Shown one piece after another: positions 42,989-52,782 of a stretch of 64,000 nucleotides of DNA. Position 1 is the stretch's first letter; the number at the start of each line of letters is the position of its first letter. Location of the stretch: the NCBI RefSeq assembly GCF_904424705.1, contig NZ_CAJGBF010000009.1, positions 1 to 64,000 of the forward strand, written 5' to 3'. This DNA is from Rossellomorea arthrocnemi. Its GTDB lineage: Bacteria; Bacillota; Bacilli; Bacillales; Bacillaceae_B. The translations under genes and the position numbers were made by a program. The notes under the pieces are model-generated. The model was given only the letters and a program-made list of their open reading frames with translations, was not told the DNA's origin and made no database searches.

Positions 42989-44208
42989 TACACTTTTACC
43001 TCCTCACCCCATAAGGACAGTGCTTTGCGAAGTTCCTCATTGGTTTCAGCTGCCTCATTGAGAGACGTTCCATTTACAATAGCTTCGATTGCTTGAATGA
43101 ATGCTCTCCCTCCTCCACTTGCACCGTCCGGGTGACCGTGAATGCCACCCCCTGCATTAATGACACAGTCAATACCAAAGTCTTTCACCAAAAGAGGAAC
43201 AAGAGCAGGATGAATGCCTGCTGATGGTACTGGCAATGCTTTTTTTAAATGGGCATCTTCCTTTGTTAACTCATGGCTGATGGATAGTACCTTACTCTTC
43301 TCTAATGCAACACTTCCATAAGGTGAGGGAAATAGTGAAAAATCAGCTCCCACCATTCGTAAAAATTTCCCTAACCATAATGAATAACTCACCCCATATG
43401 CAGGCGAAGCGGCAGCAGCTCCGGCAAAAGCGGGATGGGCCATGATTGGTAATGAGATTTCAGGGTCTTCTCTTAATTCCTGGAGAACATCGAGACCGTA
43501 AGAAAATACATTGAATAATAGAGCATGCGCTCCAAGCTCCCTTGCTCTTCTTGCTTTATCCTGTAATTGTGAGGTTCTGCCTGTTAGGTTTACTGCATAC
43601 AACGTTTTCTTACCTGTTTCCTCAAAAACCTCTTGCAGTACTTTTTTCCCTGAGCTGACCCTCTCAGAAAAAGGTGTAAGTGGATTATCAAACAAAATTT
43701 CATCGTCTTTTACTACATCGACTCCTCCCAGAGCCTGGGCTCTTAATTGATTTTCCAGATAGGAAAGATCCCTGCCGATCACACCTTTAAAGATGCTCAT
43801 TAACAACGGTCTGTCATGTACCTTTGTTAACTCCCTGATCCCTCCCATTCCAAAACGAGGACCGGGATACGTTTTTTTCAGGTCTTTCGAAAACTCTAAA
43901 TCCACCAATTTCACTTCACCATCCAGTGAAAGCTTACCGAATACGGTTGTAAGGATGGCTGGGATATCATTTGAATAATTATGTCCGGGATATCCGATCT
44001 GCACCTCACCGCGGACTCCGTCTTCCTCCTCCCACTCCTTCACGGAAACGACTCTACCCTTATACTTGCTCAATTGTTCCTGCTCTAGAAGCGGCAAGTC
44101 CGTCCATGACCCAACCGTCAATCCCAAGGCAATTCCTTCTGCCTTTTTCTCGAAGGTCCCGATTTTTCCCTTTAAATGATATGTTGCTATTATTTCACTC
44201 ATTGTCAT
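42988..44208 (-). CDS. mtnW: 2,3-diketo-5-methylthiopentyl-1-P enolase (RuBisCO-like)
   Basis: RuBisCO-like protein, about 406 residues from ATG at 44208 (or 404 from 44202); AAAAGGAGG lies 4 and 10 bases away. Motif [15 protein letters not shown] near 165 holds the Lys and DDE metal ligands; [15 protein letters not shown] and [15 protein letters not shown] follow. Enolises the diketone. First gene after the SAM-I riboswitch at 44311-44412; the frame opens further into the leader with no site. Confidence 0.95.
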   Translation of the reverse strand: MTMSEIIATYHLKGKIGTFEKKAEGIALGLTVGSWTDLPLLEQEQLSKYKGRVVSVKEWEEEDGVRGEVQIGYPGHNYSNDIPAILTTVFGKLSLDGEVKLVDLEFSKDLKKTYPGPRFGMGGIRELTKVHDRPLLMSIFKGVIGRDLSYLENQLRAQALGGVDVVKDDEILFDNPLTPFSERVSSGKKVLQEVFEETGKKTLYAVNLTGRTSQLQDKARRARELGAHALLFNVFSYGLDVLQELREDPEISLPIMAHPAFAGAAAASPAYGVSYSLWLGKFLRMVGADFSLFPSPYGSVALEKSKVLSISHELTKEDAHLKKALPVPSAGIHPALVPLLVKDFGIDCVINAGGGIHGHPDGASGGGRAFIQAIEAIVNGTSLNEAAETNEELRKALSLWGEEVKV

Positions 44209-44263
44209 AGTACCTCCTTTTGAAAAAAGCCAGGCTAAACGCCTGTTGAACTTACAGACTCCA

Positions 44264-44297
44264 AACAAAAAACCTCTTCCAAATAAGAAGAGGTTTG
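44264..44297 (-). terminator. terminator of the mtnW SAM riboswitch
   Basis: AAACCTCTTC/GAAGAGGTTT stem, then TTTTTGTTTGG on the minus strand, 14 bases past the aptamer. Confidence 0.9.
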
Positions 44298-44310
44298 AAT
44301 TCGTCACTCT

Positions 44311-44412
44311 TTCTTATCTGTCAGCATATAGCTGCAAGAATTAGCACCGTGCTTAAATAAGTCGGTTGCCGGGCTTCATCGGGCTGGTCCCTCCGCCTGC
44401 TCTTGATAAGAA
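44311..44412 (-). ncRNA. SAM-I riboswitch (S-box) for mtnW-X-B-D
   Basis: P1 TTCTTATC/GATAAGAA closes the motif. Conserved blocks on the minus strand: AAGAGCAGGCGGAGGGA, CCGATGAAGCCCGGCAACC and CACGGTGCTAATTC. Typical length about 102. SAM binding favours the downstream terminator and shuts the operon off when methionine is plentiful. Confidence 0.97.
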
Positions 44413-44436
44413 TTCTTTATTCAATATTTCAGTTGG

Positions 44437-44465
44437 ATTATTGCACCAAATTCAACTTATGTCAA
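44437..44465 (-). promoter_or_regulatory. sigma-A promoter of the mtnW operon
   Basis: TTGACA (44460-44465), exactly 17 bases, AATAAT (44437-44442) on the minus strand. The -35 overlaps the final codons of mtnE. The S-box starts about 25 bases after the -10. Confidence 0.8.
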
Positions 44466-45647
44466 TCCTTTTTTGTGGAATAATTCTAAATTTTCTATGC
44501 GGGAAATCGCCTCTTTGATACGCTCGTTTGTTGTTAAAAGCCCTACACGTACGTACCCTTCACCGAATTCCCCAAAGCCTATACCGGGCGCAACCGCGAC
44601 TTTGATTTCTTCAAGCAAATAGGTTGAAAACTCAACTGATGTGAATCCCTCCGGTACCCTCAGCCAGGCAAAGAAGGAACCTTGCGGGGCTTTGACCTCC
44701 CATCCAATTTTCTGAAGACCTGAGATCAATATTTTTCTTCTTTCCTCATATGTTGATACCAATGCATTCACACATTCCTGGGAGCTTATTAAAGCGGTTG
44801 TCGCAGCTTCTTGTATGGCTCCGAAAAGGCTCACATATAAGTGATCCTGAAGAACGTTAATCGCTTCTATGACACTCTTATTCCCCACTGCAAAACCCAC
44901 TCGCCATCCAGCCATATTATACGTTTTCGATAATGTATAGATTTCAATCCCGACATCCTTGGCTCCTTCTGTTTCTAAGAAGCTAATAGGCTTCTTTCCA
45001 TCAAACCCGATCGCTCCATAGGCAAAGTCATGTACAACACATATATCATGCTGGTCGGCAAGTTCAACCGTTTCTTCAAAGAATGATTGTGTAGCAATCG
45101 CACCAGTAGGATTATTAGGGTAGTTGAGAAACATTAACTTTGCATTTTCTAACACTTCGCTTGACTGTTCCCCATAATCCGGCAGAAATCCATTTTCCTC
45201 CCTCAGCGGCATCTTGATCATGCTGGCTTCTGCTAATGCTACCCCGGATAAATAATCCGGATAACCTGGATCAGGAACTAATACACCATCCCCCGGATTC
45301 AATAAACATTGAGGAATTTCAACTAACCCTGCTTTTCCTCCAAACAGCACGGCTACCTCTGTTTCCGGATCTACCTCTACTCCATACTCCCGGAGGTAAA
45401 AGGCGGCAATCGCCTCTTTAAATGAGGATAAACCGCGAAATGGAGGATATTTATGATTAGACGGGGAAGCAGCTGCTTCTGTTAGTTTCTCCACAATATG
45501 CGGAGGGGTCGGCAGATCCGGATTTCCTTGACCTAAATTAATGACGTCATGTCCCTCGTTCACCACAGCATTCACTGTTCCTGCAAGGGATGCAAAAAAT
45601 TGTTGAGGTAATAAATCCAATCGTTTTGCCTGCTTAAAGTTTTTCAT
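44457..45647 (-). CDS. mtnE: aminotransferase of methionine salvage
   Basis: PLP fold type I transaminase, 396 residues. It converts 2-oxo-4-methylthiobutanoate to methionine. Marks: VINLGQGNPDLPTPPHIVE near 35, NYPNNPTGAIATQ near 170, LSKTYNMAGWRVGF near 230 (PLP Lys). GGGTGAG precedes ATG at 45647. It is upstream of mtnW on the same strand but transcribed from its own signals, since the mtnW promoter and S-box lie after it. Divergent from mtnU. Confidence 0.9.
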   Translation of the reverse strand: MKNFKQAKRLDLLPQQFFASLAGTVNAVVNEGHDVINLGQGNPDLPTPPHIVEKLTEAAASPSNHKYPPFRGLSSFKEAIAAFYLREYGVEVDPETEVAVLFGGKAGLVEIPQCLLNPGDGVLVPDPGYPDYLSGVALAEASMIKMPLREENGFLPDYGEQSSEVLENAKLMFLNYPNNPTGAIATQSFFEETVELADQHDICVVHDFAYGAIGFDGKKPISFLETEGAKDVGIEIYTLSKTYNMAGWRVGFAVGNKSVIEAINVLQDHLYVSLFGAIQEAATTALISSQECVNALVSTYEERRKILISGLQKIGWEVKAPQGSFFAWLRVPEGFTSVEFSTYLLEEIKVAVAPGIGFGEFGEGYVRVGLLTTNERIKEAISRIENLELFHKKGLT

Positions 45648-45768
45648 ACACTCACCCACTTATTTTTTCGAAAATTAAATACTTTCAAATTCTAGTGACA
45701 AATGATATAACGGAAATTAAAGAATGTAAAGGAATAAATACCAAAAAGTACATAACGAGGTGAAGGTA

Positions 45769-46551
45769 ATGATACAAAAGATTGGTCTCGCCCAGATGGA
45801 TATCGTGTTTGGAAATCCTGAAGAAAACAAGGTGAAGGTGGAACACTGGGTGAAAAAAGCCCGGGAAGAAGGATGCAGTACGGTCGTTCTTCCCGAGCTT
45901 TGGACAACCGGGTATGATCTTACACGGATGGAAGAAATCGCAGATGATGGAGCCGAAGATGCCTGCTCCTTCCTGACTGCCCTTTCGAAGAAGTACTCCA
46001 TTCACATCATAGGTGGTTCTGTTGCAAATAAATCAAATGATGGCGTAAGAAATACACTATTGGTGGCGGATTCGAAAAGAGGTCTCGTGAAACGGTACTC
46101 AAAACTTCACTTGTTTAAATTAATGAATGAGCATCATTATTTACTTCCTGGGCAGGAGGATGGAATGTTCTCTCTCGATGATACAAAGATGGCTGGACTC
46201 ATTTGTTATGATATTCGATTTCCTGAATGGATCAGAAAGCATGTACTGCTGGGTGCCAAGGTTATTTTTGTCGTTGCTGAATGGCCTGCAGCCAGGATCG
46301 ACCACTGGCAGACACTTTTGAAGGCACGTGCGATCGAAAATCAATGTTTCGTAATCGCCTGCAACCGGGTGGGCAGTGACCCCGATAACGAATTTGGAGG
46401 TTGCTCCCTCATCATTGGTCCATGGGGCGAAATCCTTGCTAAAGGAAATCAAACTGAGCACCTGGTCTCAGCTGAGATCAACTTACAAGAAGTAGAAAAA
46501 GTTCGTAAACAAATTCCGATCTTCCAAGACCGAAGACCTGATTTTTATTAG
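45769..46551 (+). CDS. mtnU: carbon-nitrogen hydrolase, 2-oxoglutaramate amidase-like
   Basis: Nitrilase-superfamily amidase, about 260 residues. Glu in VLPELWTTG near 43, Lys in RYSKLHLF near 112 and the nucleophile Cys in AGLICYDIRFPEW near 147 form the Glu-Lys-Cys triad. It removes the 2-oxoglutaramate or similar by-product of glutamine-dependent MtnE transamination. GAGGTGAAGG precedes ATG at 45769. Divergent from mtnE. Confidence 0.9.
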   Translation: MIQKIGLAQMDIVFGNPEENKVKVEHWVKKAREEGCSTVVLPELWTTGYDLTRMEEIADDGAEDACSFLTALSKKYSIHIIGGSVANKSNDGVRNTLLVADSKRGLVKRYSKLHLFKLMNEHHYLLPGQEDGMFSLDDTKMAGLICYDIRFPEWIRKHVLLGAKVIFVVAEWPAARIDHWQTLLKARAIENQCFVIACNRVGSDPDNEFGGCSLIIGPWGEILAKGNQTEHLVSAEINLQEVEKVRKQIPIFQDRRPDFY

Positions 46552-46568
46552 AAAACAATAAAAAACCG

Positions 46569-46598
46569 TTGACATGGAAAATACTTCAATGGTACTAT
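46569..46598 (+). promoter_or_regulatory. promoter of mtnK-mtnA
   Basis: TTGACA (46569-46574), 18-base spacer, TACTAT (46593-46598). The leader with the SAM-I riboswitch begins about 50 bases later. Confidence 0.75.
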
Positions 46599-46647
46599 TC
46601 AATTCAAATGGAACATTCAGAATTTTAATTAAATAGAATACGCAACT

Positions 46648-46803
46648 CTTATCAAGAGCTGGCTGAGGGATTTGGCCCTATGAAGCCCAGCAACCGACCT
46701 TAATGCCGTTGTAAAAACGGGGCGCTGCAAGCGCCGGAATGATCAATCCAGTAAGGCACGGTGCTAATTCCAACAGAAAGATAGTCTTTCTGAGAGATAA
46801 GAG
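46648..46803 (+). ncRNA. SAM-I riboswitch with an inserted arm, for mtnK-mtnA
   Basis: P1 CTCTTATC/GATAAGAG, AAGAGCTGGCTGAGGGA, CCTATGAAGCCCAGCAACC and CACGGTGCTAATTCC are all intact, so the SAM core is normal. Between ACCGACCTTA and TAAGGCACGG there are roughly 50 extra bases that hold two small hairpins (CCGTT/AACGG and GGCGC/GCGCC). The span is about 156 against 102 for its sister at 44.3 kb. The terminator follows at 46824. Confidence 0.95.
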
Positions 46804-46823
46804 GCGATGAAGTTGACTCTTCA

Positions 46824-46856
46824 AGCCTCTTTCAAACATGGAAAGAGGCTTTTCTT
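46824..46856 (+). terminator. terminator of the mtnK SAM riboswitch
   Basis: Perfect AGCCTCTTTC/GAAAGAGGCT stem with AAACATG loop, then TTTTCTT. Confidence 0.9.
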
Positions 46857-46908
46857 ATGCCACGGAAAAGCCTCCTGTTATAAAGATGTAACAAAAGGAG
46901 GATCAACA

Positions 46909-48093
46909 ATGGCAATTACAAAACTCAATACGTATCAACCACTAACGGAACTGTCTGCCATCGCAATGGCCAATCGCTTAAACATCTTTGAAGAAGGGTC
47001 TCATTTAACATGTAAAGAAATTGGAGATGGTAATTTAAATCTGGTTTTTCATATAGTTGAACGAGATTCCGGTAAAGGAATCATCATCAAACAAGCTCTC
47101 CCTTATGCAAAAATTGTTGGTGAAAGCTGGCCGTTGACAATTGATCGGGCAAGAATTGAAGCTGGTGCCCTTCATCTTCAGCGATCATTTGCAGGCGACC
47201 TTGTACCCGAAGTGTATTATTCTGACCCCGCCCTCGCCATTACAGTGATGGAGGATTTGAGTAGTCTGACTATCGCACGTACTGGTCTAATTAATGGAGG
47301 GGACTATCCTAATCTATCAGAGGATATTGGTACATTTCTCGCCAATACATTGTATTTCACATCCGATTATGCTCTTCATCCTTTCAAGAAAAAGGAATAT
47401 GTGAAAGAGTTTTCAAATCCCGAGCTCTGTAAAATCACAGAAGACCTTGTTTTCACGGATCCTTTTTTCAACAGCGAAACAAATCAGTTTGAGGAAGAAC
47501 TTACCGGGGATGTTCAACAATTATGGGATGATTTCGCAGTAAAGCTAGAGGTGGCAAAACTAAAAAAGAGCTTTCTTACAGAAGGTGAAGCCCTGCTTCA
47601 TGGCGATCTTCATACGGGCAGTATCTTTGTAGATGAACATCAAACAAAAGTGATTGATCCTGAGTTTGCTTTCTATGGACCCATCGGCTTTGATATCGGG
47701 CAATTTATTGCCAACCTTATTTTCCAAGTGGTCTCAAAGACTAATGAGAAGGAGTCTATCCTCCACCATATCAAAAATACCTGGACCGTTTTCTCCACTA
47801 CGTTCTCCATGCACTGGAAGGAAAGCGGCGACGCCTACACGAAGGTGGATGGCTATCTGGAATATGTGTTGGAGAAGAGCTTCCAGGACAGCATCGGATT
47901 TGCAGGGTGCGAATGCATCAGAAGAACGATCGGACTTGCTCGTGTGGATGACCTCGAAAGCATCGGAGATAAAGAACAAAGACTCAAGACAAAACGCTCA
48001 TGCTTGAATCTTGGAAAAATATTGATTGTAAACCGCAAAAAAATTCATTCGATCGAAGAACTTCTGACTATTGTACGTTCACATTCTGAATAA
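46909..48093 (+). CDS. mtnK: S-methyl-5-thioribose kinase
   Basis: Phosphorylates methylthioribose to enter salvage. About 394 residues (B. subtilis 397) from ATG at 46909 with AAAAGGAGG upstream; the frame extends into the leader terminator. Kinase marks: GNLNLVFHIVE near 40, HGDLHTGSIFVD near 230 (catalytic loop) and IDPEFAFYGPIGFDIG near 250. First gene of mtnK-mtnA; SAM-controlled. Confidence 0.96.
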   Translation: MAITKLNTYQPLTELSAIAMANRLNIFEEGSHLTCKEIGDGNLNLVFHIVERDSGKGIIIKQALPYAKIVGESWPLTIDRARIEAGALHLQRSFAGDLVPEVYYSDPALAITVMEDLSSLTIARTGLINGGDYPNLSEDIGTFLANTLYFTSDYALHPFKKKEYVKEFSNPELCKITEDLVFTDPFFNSETNQFEEELTGDVQQLWDDFAVKLEVAKLKKSFLTEGEALLHGDLHTGSIFVDEHQTKVIDPEFAFYGPIGFDIGQFIANLIFQVVSKTNEKESILHHIKNTWTVFSTTFSMHWKESGDAYTKVDGYLEYVLEKSFQDSIGFAGCECIRRTIGLARVDDLESIGDKEQRLKTKRSCLNLGKILIVNRKKIHSIEELLTIVRSHSE

Positions 48094-48108
48094 ATAAAGG
48101 GGAAACTC

Positions 48109-49161
48109 ATGACACATACACTGACCATTCCAACTTCACTAGAGTGGCATGAAGATCATTTACTGATTCTTAACCAACAAAAACTGCCGAACATAGTGGA
48201 ATATCTTAAACTTTCGACCATTACAGAATATTATGAAGCGATTGTTTCACTTAAAGTGAGAGGTGCACCGGCAATCGGAATTACGGCTGCCTATGGATTA
48301 GCCCAAGCTGCATGCCAGTATGAAACAGATAATCTGACCATTTTCAATGACCTGTTCAGGCGTGATAAACAATATCTTTCTGGTTCACGACCGACTGCGG
48401 TCAATCTCTCCTGGGCATTGGAGCGCTTGCAAGGTGTTATCAAACATGCACAATCCGTAAATGAAGCCAAGACCAATCTTCTTCACACTGCCATTCAGAT
48501 CCATACTGAGGATGAGGAAATATGCAGAATGATTGGTGAATTCGCCTTGAAAGAATTAGATGATAAACGGAGAGTCATGACCATCTGTAATGCAGGATCC
48601 ATCGCCACTGGTAAATACGGAACAGCACTCGCCCCCTTTCACTTAGGAAGGGAAAAGGGGCTTGGATTTCAAGTCTATGCTTGTGAAACACGACCGGTCC
48701 TACAAGGTGCACGTCTCACTGCATGGGAGCTTCAACAATCAGGTGTTGACGTGACCCTCATCACCGACAGCATGGCTGCTCATACTATAAAGGAAAAAGG
48801 TGTGGAAGCGGTGATTGTCGGTGCGGACCGTATAGCTGCAAATGGGGATACTGCGAATAAAATCGGTACGTCGATGCTTGCCATAGTATGTGACCATTAT
48901 AATATTCCATTCTACGTGGCTGCCCCTTCTTCCTCTTTCGATCTGACATCCAAAACCGGGGACGTAATACCGATTGAAAAAAGATCAGGAGAGGAAATCA
49001 CGAAGATTAACGGAACCACTATTGCACCAGAAAATGTTTCAGTTTATAATCCTGCTTTTGATGTAACCTCTCATGAATTGATTGCTGGTATCATAACGGA
49101 AAAGGGAGTGCTTTATCCAAACTTTGCGGAAAGCATTCGACGAACCATTGTCATAAAATAA
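48109..49161 (+). CDS. mtnA: methylthioribose-1-phosphate isomerase
   Basis: Converts MTR-1-P to MTRu-1-P. 350 residues, eIF2B-like fold. [15 protein letters not shown] near 50, [17 protein letters not shown] near 158 with the catalytic Cys, and [16 protein letters not shown] near 245 with catalytic Asp. Ribosome site AAGGGGAA; 15 bases after mtnK. A bidirectional terminator follows. Confidence 0.96.
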   Translation: MTHTLTIPTSLEWHEDHLLILNQQKLPNIVEYLKLSTITEYYEAIVSLKVRGAPAIGITAAYGLAQAACQYETDNLTIFNDLFRRDKQYLSGSRPTAVNLSWALERLQGVIKHAQSVNEAKTNLLHTAIQIHTEDEEICRMIGEFALKELDDKRRVMTICNAGSIATGKYGTALAPFHLGREKGLGFQVYACETRPVLQGARLTAWELQQSGVDVTLITDSMAAHTIKEKGVEAVIVGADRIAANGDTANKIGTSMLAIVCDHYNIPFYVAAPSSSFDLTSKTGDVIPIEKRSGEEITKINGTTIAPENVSVYNPAFDVTSHELIAGIITEKGVLYPNFAESIRRTIVIK

Positions 49162-49194
49162 AGGAAATAGAAGGACTCACCCCTTCTATTTCCT
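49162..49194. terminator. bidirectional terminator after mtnA
   Basis: AGGAAATAGAAGG/CCTTCTATTTCCT 12-13-bp stem, between the convergent mtnA and the ArsR gene. Confidence 0.85.
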
Positions 49195-49203
49195 CTATTG
49201 AGC

Positions 49204-49800
49204 TTAAGCTTCATCTAGTTTTGTTGAAGCCCACATTTCCCTCGGATTCACCTCATAAATGCCATTTTCCCGATACATGAATTGATGAATGATGAACTCT
49301 CTTCTTAAGGTGGCAAAGTCTTCATGGAATTGCAGAATGTACTCGTTCACTTCTTTTTCCGTGTACTTTTCGCCCACTTTCAGTCCTTCCACAAGATGTT
49401 CCAGAATGAATATTTTTTTCTTTTGTTGGGAGGGAATACTTTTGATCCGTCCATTTTTCTCCAAAAAATTATTTTTTATTTTTTGTTTTTCTTTCAATAG
49501 TGGTTCTGACATCGTCCTGTCCCCCTTCTCTTCATTAGCAAACTGATGAAGAACATCCCCGTGATGATTCACTACTTTTTTATTCAGATAATAGTAAACC
49601 GTGTTTTTCTCTCTCCTTGAATAAACCAGATTGCATTCTTTCAATTTCGTCAGGTGATGGGAGATGGTCGGAGCAGTAAGTCCAAGCTTCCCCGCAATGG
49701 CTCCCACGTGCAAGCTTTCTTCTGCCAATAAATAGACTATCTTGATTCGGGTCGGATCACCCATTGTTTTATGAAAAGCCACCTGTTTACTTAATTGCAA
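49204..49800 (-). CDS. ArsR-family HTH with C-terminal DUF2087
   Basis: 198 residues, TTG start with GGAGG seven bases upstream. N-terminal winged HTH (MGDPTRIKIVYLLAEE, TAPTISHHLTKLKECNLVYSRRE). The C-terminal region near 100-185 matches DUF2087 (IPSQQKKKIFILEHLVEGL, YTEKEVNEYILQFHEDFATLRREFI). No metal-binding Cys pattern of classic ArsR is seen, so the signal is unknown. A 42-bp perfect palindrome 15 bases upstream is likely its own operator. Confidence 0.85.
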   Translation of the reverse strand: MQLSKQVAFHKTMGDPTRIKIVYLLAEESLHVGAIAGKLGLTAPTISHHLTKLKECNLVYSRREKNTVYYYLNKKVVNHHGDVLHQFANEEKGDRTMSEPLLKEKQKIKNNFLEKNGRIKSIPSQQKKKIFILEHLVEGLKVGEKYTEKEVNEYILQFHEDFATLRREFIIHQFMYRENGIYEVNPREMWASTKLDEA

Positions 49801-49814
49801 CCTTTCGCCTCCAT

Positions 49815-49856
49815 TCTATTTCGATTATTATCTAATTAGATAATAATCGAAATAGA
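49815..49856. promoter_or_regulatory. 42-bp perfect palindrome, probable operator
   Basis: Centred between 49835 and 49836 at CTAA|TTAG. Each half is TCTATTTCGATTATTATC plus TAA. No T tail, so operator is more likely than terminator. It covers the region where the promoter of the ArsR gene would lie. Confidence 0.8.
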
Positions 49857-49948
49857 TAAAAAAAGCAATTAAAACCCAACACACTCTAATTGACAAATCC
49901 AACATAGGCCATATGTTTTAAGAACAACAATCCTTCCGAAAAAATCAT

Positions 49949-49982
49949 AAAAAAACAGGCATCTCCAAATGGAAAATGCCCG
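49949..49982 (-). terminator. ogt terminator
   Basis: GGGCATTTTCCA/TGGAGATGCC stem then seven T on the minus strand. Confidence 0.85.
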
Positions 49983-49989
49983 TTTATAC

Positions 49990-50445
49990 TTATTTTTCTA
50001 ATGACAATAACAGTTCTTTTTTGTCTATTTGCTTACCTGCATAGCCTGTAAGTGTCTTATTTTTTCCGATGACACGGTGACAAGGGATGATGATGGGAAA
50101 ACGGTTGGCTTTATTTGCCTGCCCCACTGCCCTCACTGCTTTCGGTCTTTGGATGGCTTGTGCTACATCTTGATACGACCAGGTTTCTCCGTACGGTATC
50201 TGCTGAAGAGCATTCCAAACTTCCTTCTGAAAAGCTGTTCCTTCTATTTTTAAAGGGAGATTAAATTCAGTCCTTTCCCCTTTAAAAAACTCCCGAATCT
50301 GCTCCATGGTTCTTATTAAAATGGGATGTTCCGTTTCGGTGTATGCTTCTCCATCAACAAACTGTACACTCAGCAATTGATTTCGATCCGCAAGAAGCTT
50401 CAAATTACCTATGGGACTTTCTATCACAATCGTTTGAATCGACAT
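49990..50445 (-). CDS. ogt: methylated-DNA-protein-cysteine methyltransferase
   Basis: Suicide repair of O6-alkylguanine. 151 residues. Active site PCHRVIGKN near 120 with the acceptor Cys, preceded by QPVGQANKANRFPI-like RAVGQANKANR; the N-terminal ribonuclease-like domain is short. GGAG precedes ATG. Located between the ArsR gene and kinE, as in B. subtilis ogt beside ykrQ. Confidence 0.93.
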   Translation of the reverse strand: MSIQTIVIESPIGNLKLLADRNQLLSVQFVDGEAYTETEHPILIRTMEQIREFFKGERTEFNLPLKIEGTAFQKEVWNALQQIPYGETWSYQDVAQAIQRPKAVRAVGQANKANRFPIIIPCHRVIGKNKTLTGYAGKQIDKKELLLSLEK

Positions 50446-50459
50446 TTAACAGGACTCCT

Positions 50460-52613
50460 TTATGATTTAGGCAGATAGATGTGGAAAATGGTTCCCTCAC
50501 CCACTTTACTCTCCACCTGAACACTGCCTTTATGCTCTTTAATAATCTTAAAGCTTACCATAAGGCCAAGTCCAGTGCCTCTTTCCTTCGTGGTATAAAA
50601 AGGTTCCCCGAGCTTTTTAATTTTATCCTTTGAGATGCCTCCTCCCTGGTCTTTAATTTCGATATGAATCATTCCATCCTCCGTTTCCTGAATGCTGATG
50701 GAAATCACACCTCCATCTGACATAACTTCAATCGCATTTTTAATGACATTGATGAATACCTGTTTAAGCTGATTGGGTTCAGCGATGATGGTTGGAAGGT
50801 TCTCCTCATACCTCTCTTCGTATTGAACGTTATGCATCACTGCCTGAGCACTCAATAATTCAACCGTATCTTTCATAATTCTGATTAGATTCGTTTCCTG
50901 GTATTGGATTGCCTGAGGTTTTGCTAATACGAGAAACTCCGTGATGATTGACTCAATACGCTGAAATTCAGAAGTAATCACATTAAAATACATCTCGTGA
51001 TCTTTTCCGACACTATTCTCAAGTAACTGTATGAACCCTTTCAGTGCAGTCATTGGATTTCTGATTTCATGGGCGATTCCTGCAGCCAGCTCTCCTACAA
51101 CGCTTAATGTATCCGATTTCCTTAATTGCTCCTGCATATCAATTTGATCGGTAATATCCCGAATAATGGTTAAATTCAGGTTAGAGAGCAAATTATATTT
51201 CGACGACAACTCAACATATTGAACCCTGTCTCTGTATGACGTTAACGTTTGTAAAAATGTTGCCTGACCTTCTTCTTTCAATTGCTGCAAATATTCATCA
51301 TACGACTCTTCGCCAGGTTCTATATTCAATATTTCACGTACATCTTTACCAATGAGTTGCTCTTTTTCCAGCTTAATGATTTTACTCACTTCAGGATTCG
51401 CATCAACCACCACATAATTGTGATTGGTCAGAAGCAATCCGTCCAATGATCCTTCGAATATTTTTCTGAACCTTTCTTCGCTTTCACGCAATTCTTTTTC
51501 CATTTGATAACGTTCACTAACATTACGGAAAATGGTCATGTTGTAGCCGTCAACAGAATGAAGCTTGGAGGTGAATTCCAAATGCTTCAGCTGATTGTTC
51601 GGCATGAGGAACAACACCTCATCCCTTACTGCTCCGCTTCTATTTAATTGTTCCATGACCAAATCGAACTTCTGGCTTTCTAATGGATATACGAAGTCCC
51701 TGATTTTTTTTGAAAGGAGTTCAGAAAGGGTGCACTCAAATATTTTAAGGGCTGATGAGTTTGCTTTAAGGACCCTTCCGTCATGATCCCATAAAACAAT
51801 TGCATCAATCGCTTCCTCAAATAACCCCTTGAACAACTCTTCATTCCGTTTGAGCTGAATCTCCATCTGCCTCTTTTCCGTTACATCCCTAAGAATAGCC
51901 ATATGAAGCTTATGATGAACGTACGGACTTGTAGTAAATTCAACGATTGAAATACTTTGTGATTTCTTTATCGGGATTTCACCACGCGCTTTTTTGTTTT
52001 GAGAAATCAATTCTTTAATCTTATCTATCTTATAGTGAGCATTCTCAGGGATGAATGAGCTGATATTTCTTCCTGTAATCTCTTCTTTATCGAGCCCCAC
52101 TTGTAAACTGAATGCATGATTCACATCATTGATATTACCTTCTATATCAAATAAGACAATGCCCTCGGATGCGTTCTGAAATATATTTGAAAGCAAATGC
52201 ACATTCATATGATCTTTTCGTTCTTTCTCCTTCAGCTCGGTTACGTCTTTAAAGTATAAATAAGCATTAGGTGAAATGGTCGATTTTTTGAGCAATAATT
52301 CAACATGAATGATTATTTTCTCATTCACATTCATCAGTGTTTCATCTTCAAGTGTTTTCCCTGTTTCCATGACCTCTTTATAATGGGCTACAATCGGAGC
52401 CGGTACAGAAGAGAAAAAGGAACTGAACAGCTTACCTACAACATTCTCATTATTCGTTCGCAGGGTTTCACATGCATCAGGGTTGGCATAAACGATTTTC
52501 AACTCTCTATTGATCACAAGCATCGGCATGGGTGAAGCTAAGCAAATTTCCCTATCAACGGGATGACATTGTTCCTTATTTCGCTCTTCCTTTACTTCAC
52601 TACTATTAGTCAT
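50460..52613 (-). CDS. kinE: multi-PAS sporulation histidine kinase KinE
   Basis: 717 residues (B. subtilis KinE 738). Four PAS domains near 25-140, 148-262, 265-383 and 385-500; no membrane span, so cytosolic. HisKA with phospho-His in GIAHEIRNPMTALK near 510. HATPase: N-box FINVIKNAIEVM, G1 DQGGGISKDKI and G2 GTGLGLMVSFKII. Feeds phosphate to the Spo0F-Spo0A relay in B. subtilis. Assigned by synteny with ogt and mtn; other PAS kinases of the Kin group cannot be excluded. Confidence 0.82.
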   Translation of the reverse strand: MTNSSEVKEERNKEQCHPVDREICLASPMPMLVINRELKIVYANPDACETLRTNNENVVGKLFSSFFSSVPAPIVAHYKEVMETGKTLEDETLMNVNEKIIIHVELLLKKSTISPNAYLYFKDVTELKEKERKDHMNVHLLSNIFQNASEGIVLFDIEGNINDVNHAFSLQVGLDKEEITGRNISSFIPENAHYKIDKIKELISQNKKARGEIPIKKSQSISIVEFTTSPYVHHKLHMAILRDVTEKRQMEIQLKRNEELFKGLFEEAIDAIVLWDHDGRVLKANSSALKIFECTLSELLSKKIRDFVYPLESQKFDLVMEQLNRSGAVRDEVLFLMPNNQLKHLEFTSKLHSVDGYNMTIFRNVSERYQMEKELRESEERFRKIFEGSLDGLLLTNHNYVVVDANPEVSKIIKLEKEQLIGKDVREILNIEPGEESYDEYLQQLKEEGQATFLQTLTSYRDRVQYVELSSKYNLLSNLNLTIIRDITDQIDMQEQLRKSDTLSVVGELAAGIAHEIRNPMTALKGFIQLLENSVGKDHEMYFNVITSEFQRIESIITEFLVLAKPQAIQYQETNLIRIMKDTVELLSAQAVMHNVQYEERYEENLPTIIAEPNQLKQVFINVIKNAIEVMSDGGVISISIQETEDGMIHIEIKDQGGGISKDKIKKLGEPFYTTKERGTGLGLMVSFKIIKEHKGSVQVESKVGEGTIFHIYLPKS

Positions 52614-52782
52614 TTCCTCATCCCCTTACTAATTTAAATGACGACCATTGGCTCAGGTCTGTATAGAATCCGCATAGCTTCCCATACTTTTGGTGATAAT
52701 TAACAGTGAATTCATGTTTTGCTCATTGTATCCTAGGGTAAGAATGAATTAGGATTAAACTTTTCTAAAAGATGGTGAAGAT
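52614..52782. other. divergent promoter region kinE / acyltransferase
   Basis: 169 bases; no sharp promoter stands out. Not more than a mild A/T bias. Confidence 0.4.
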
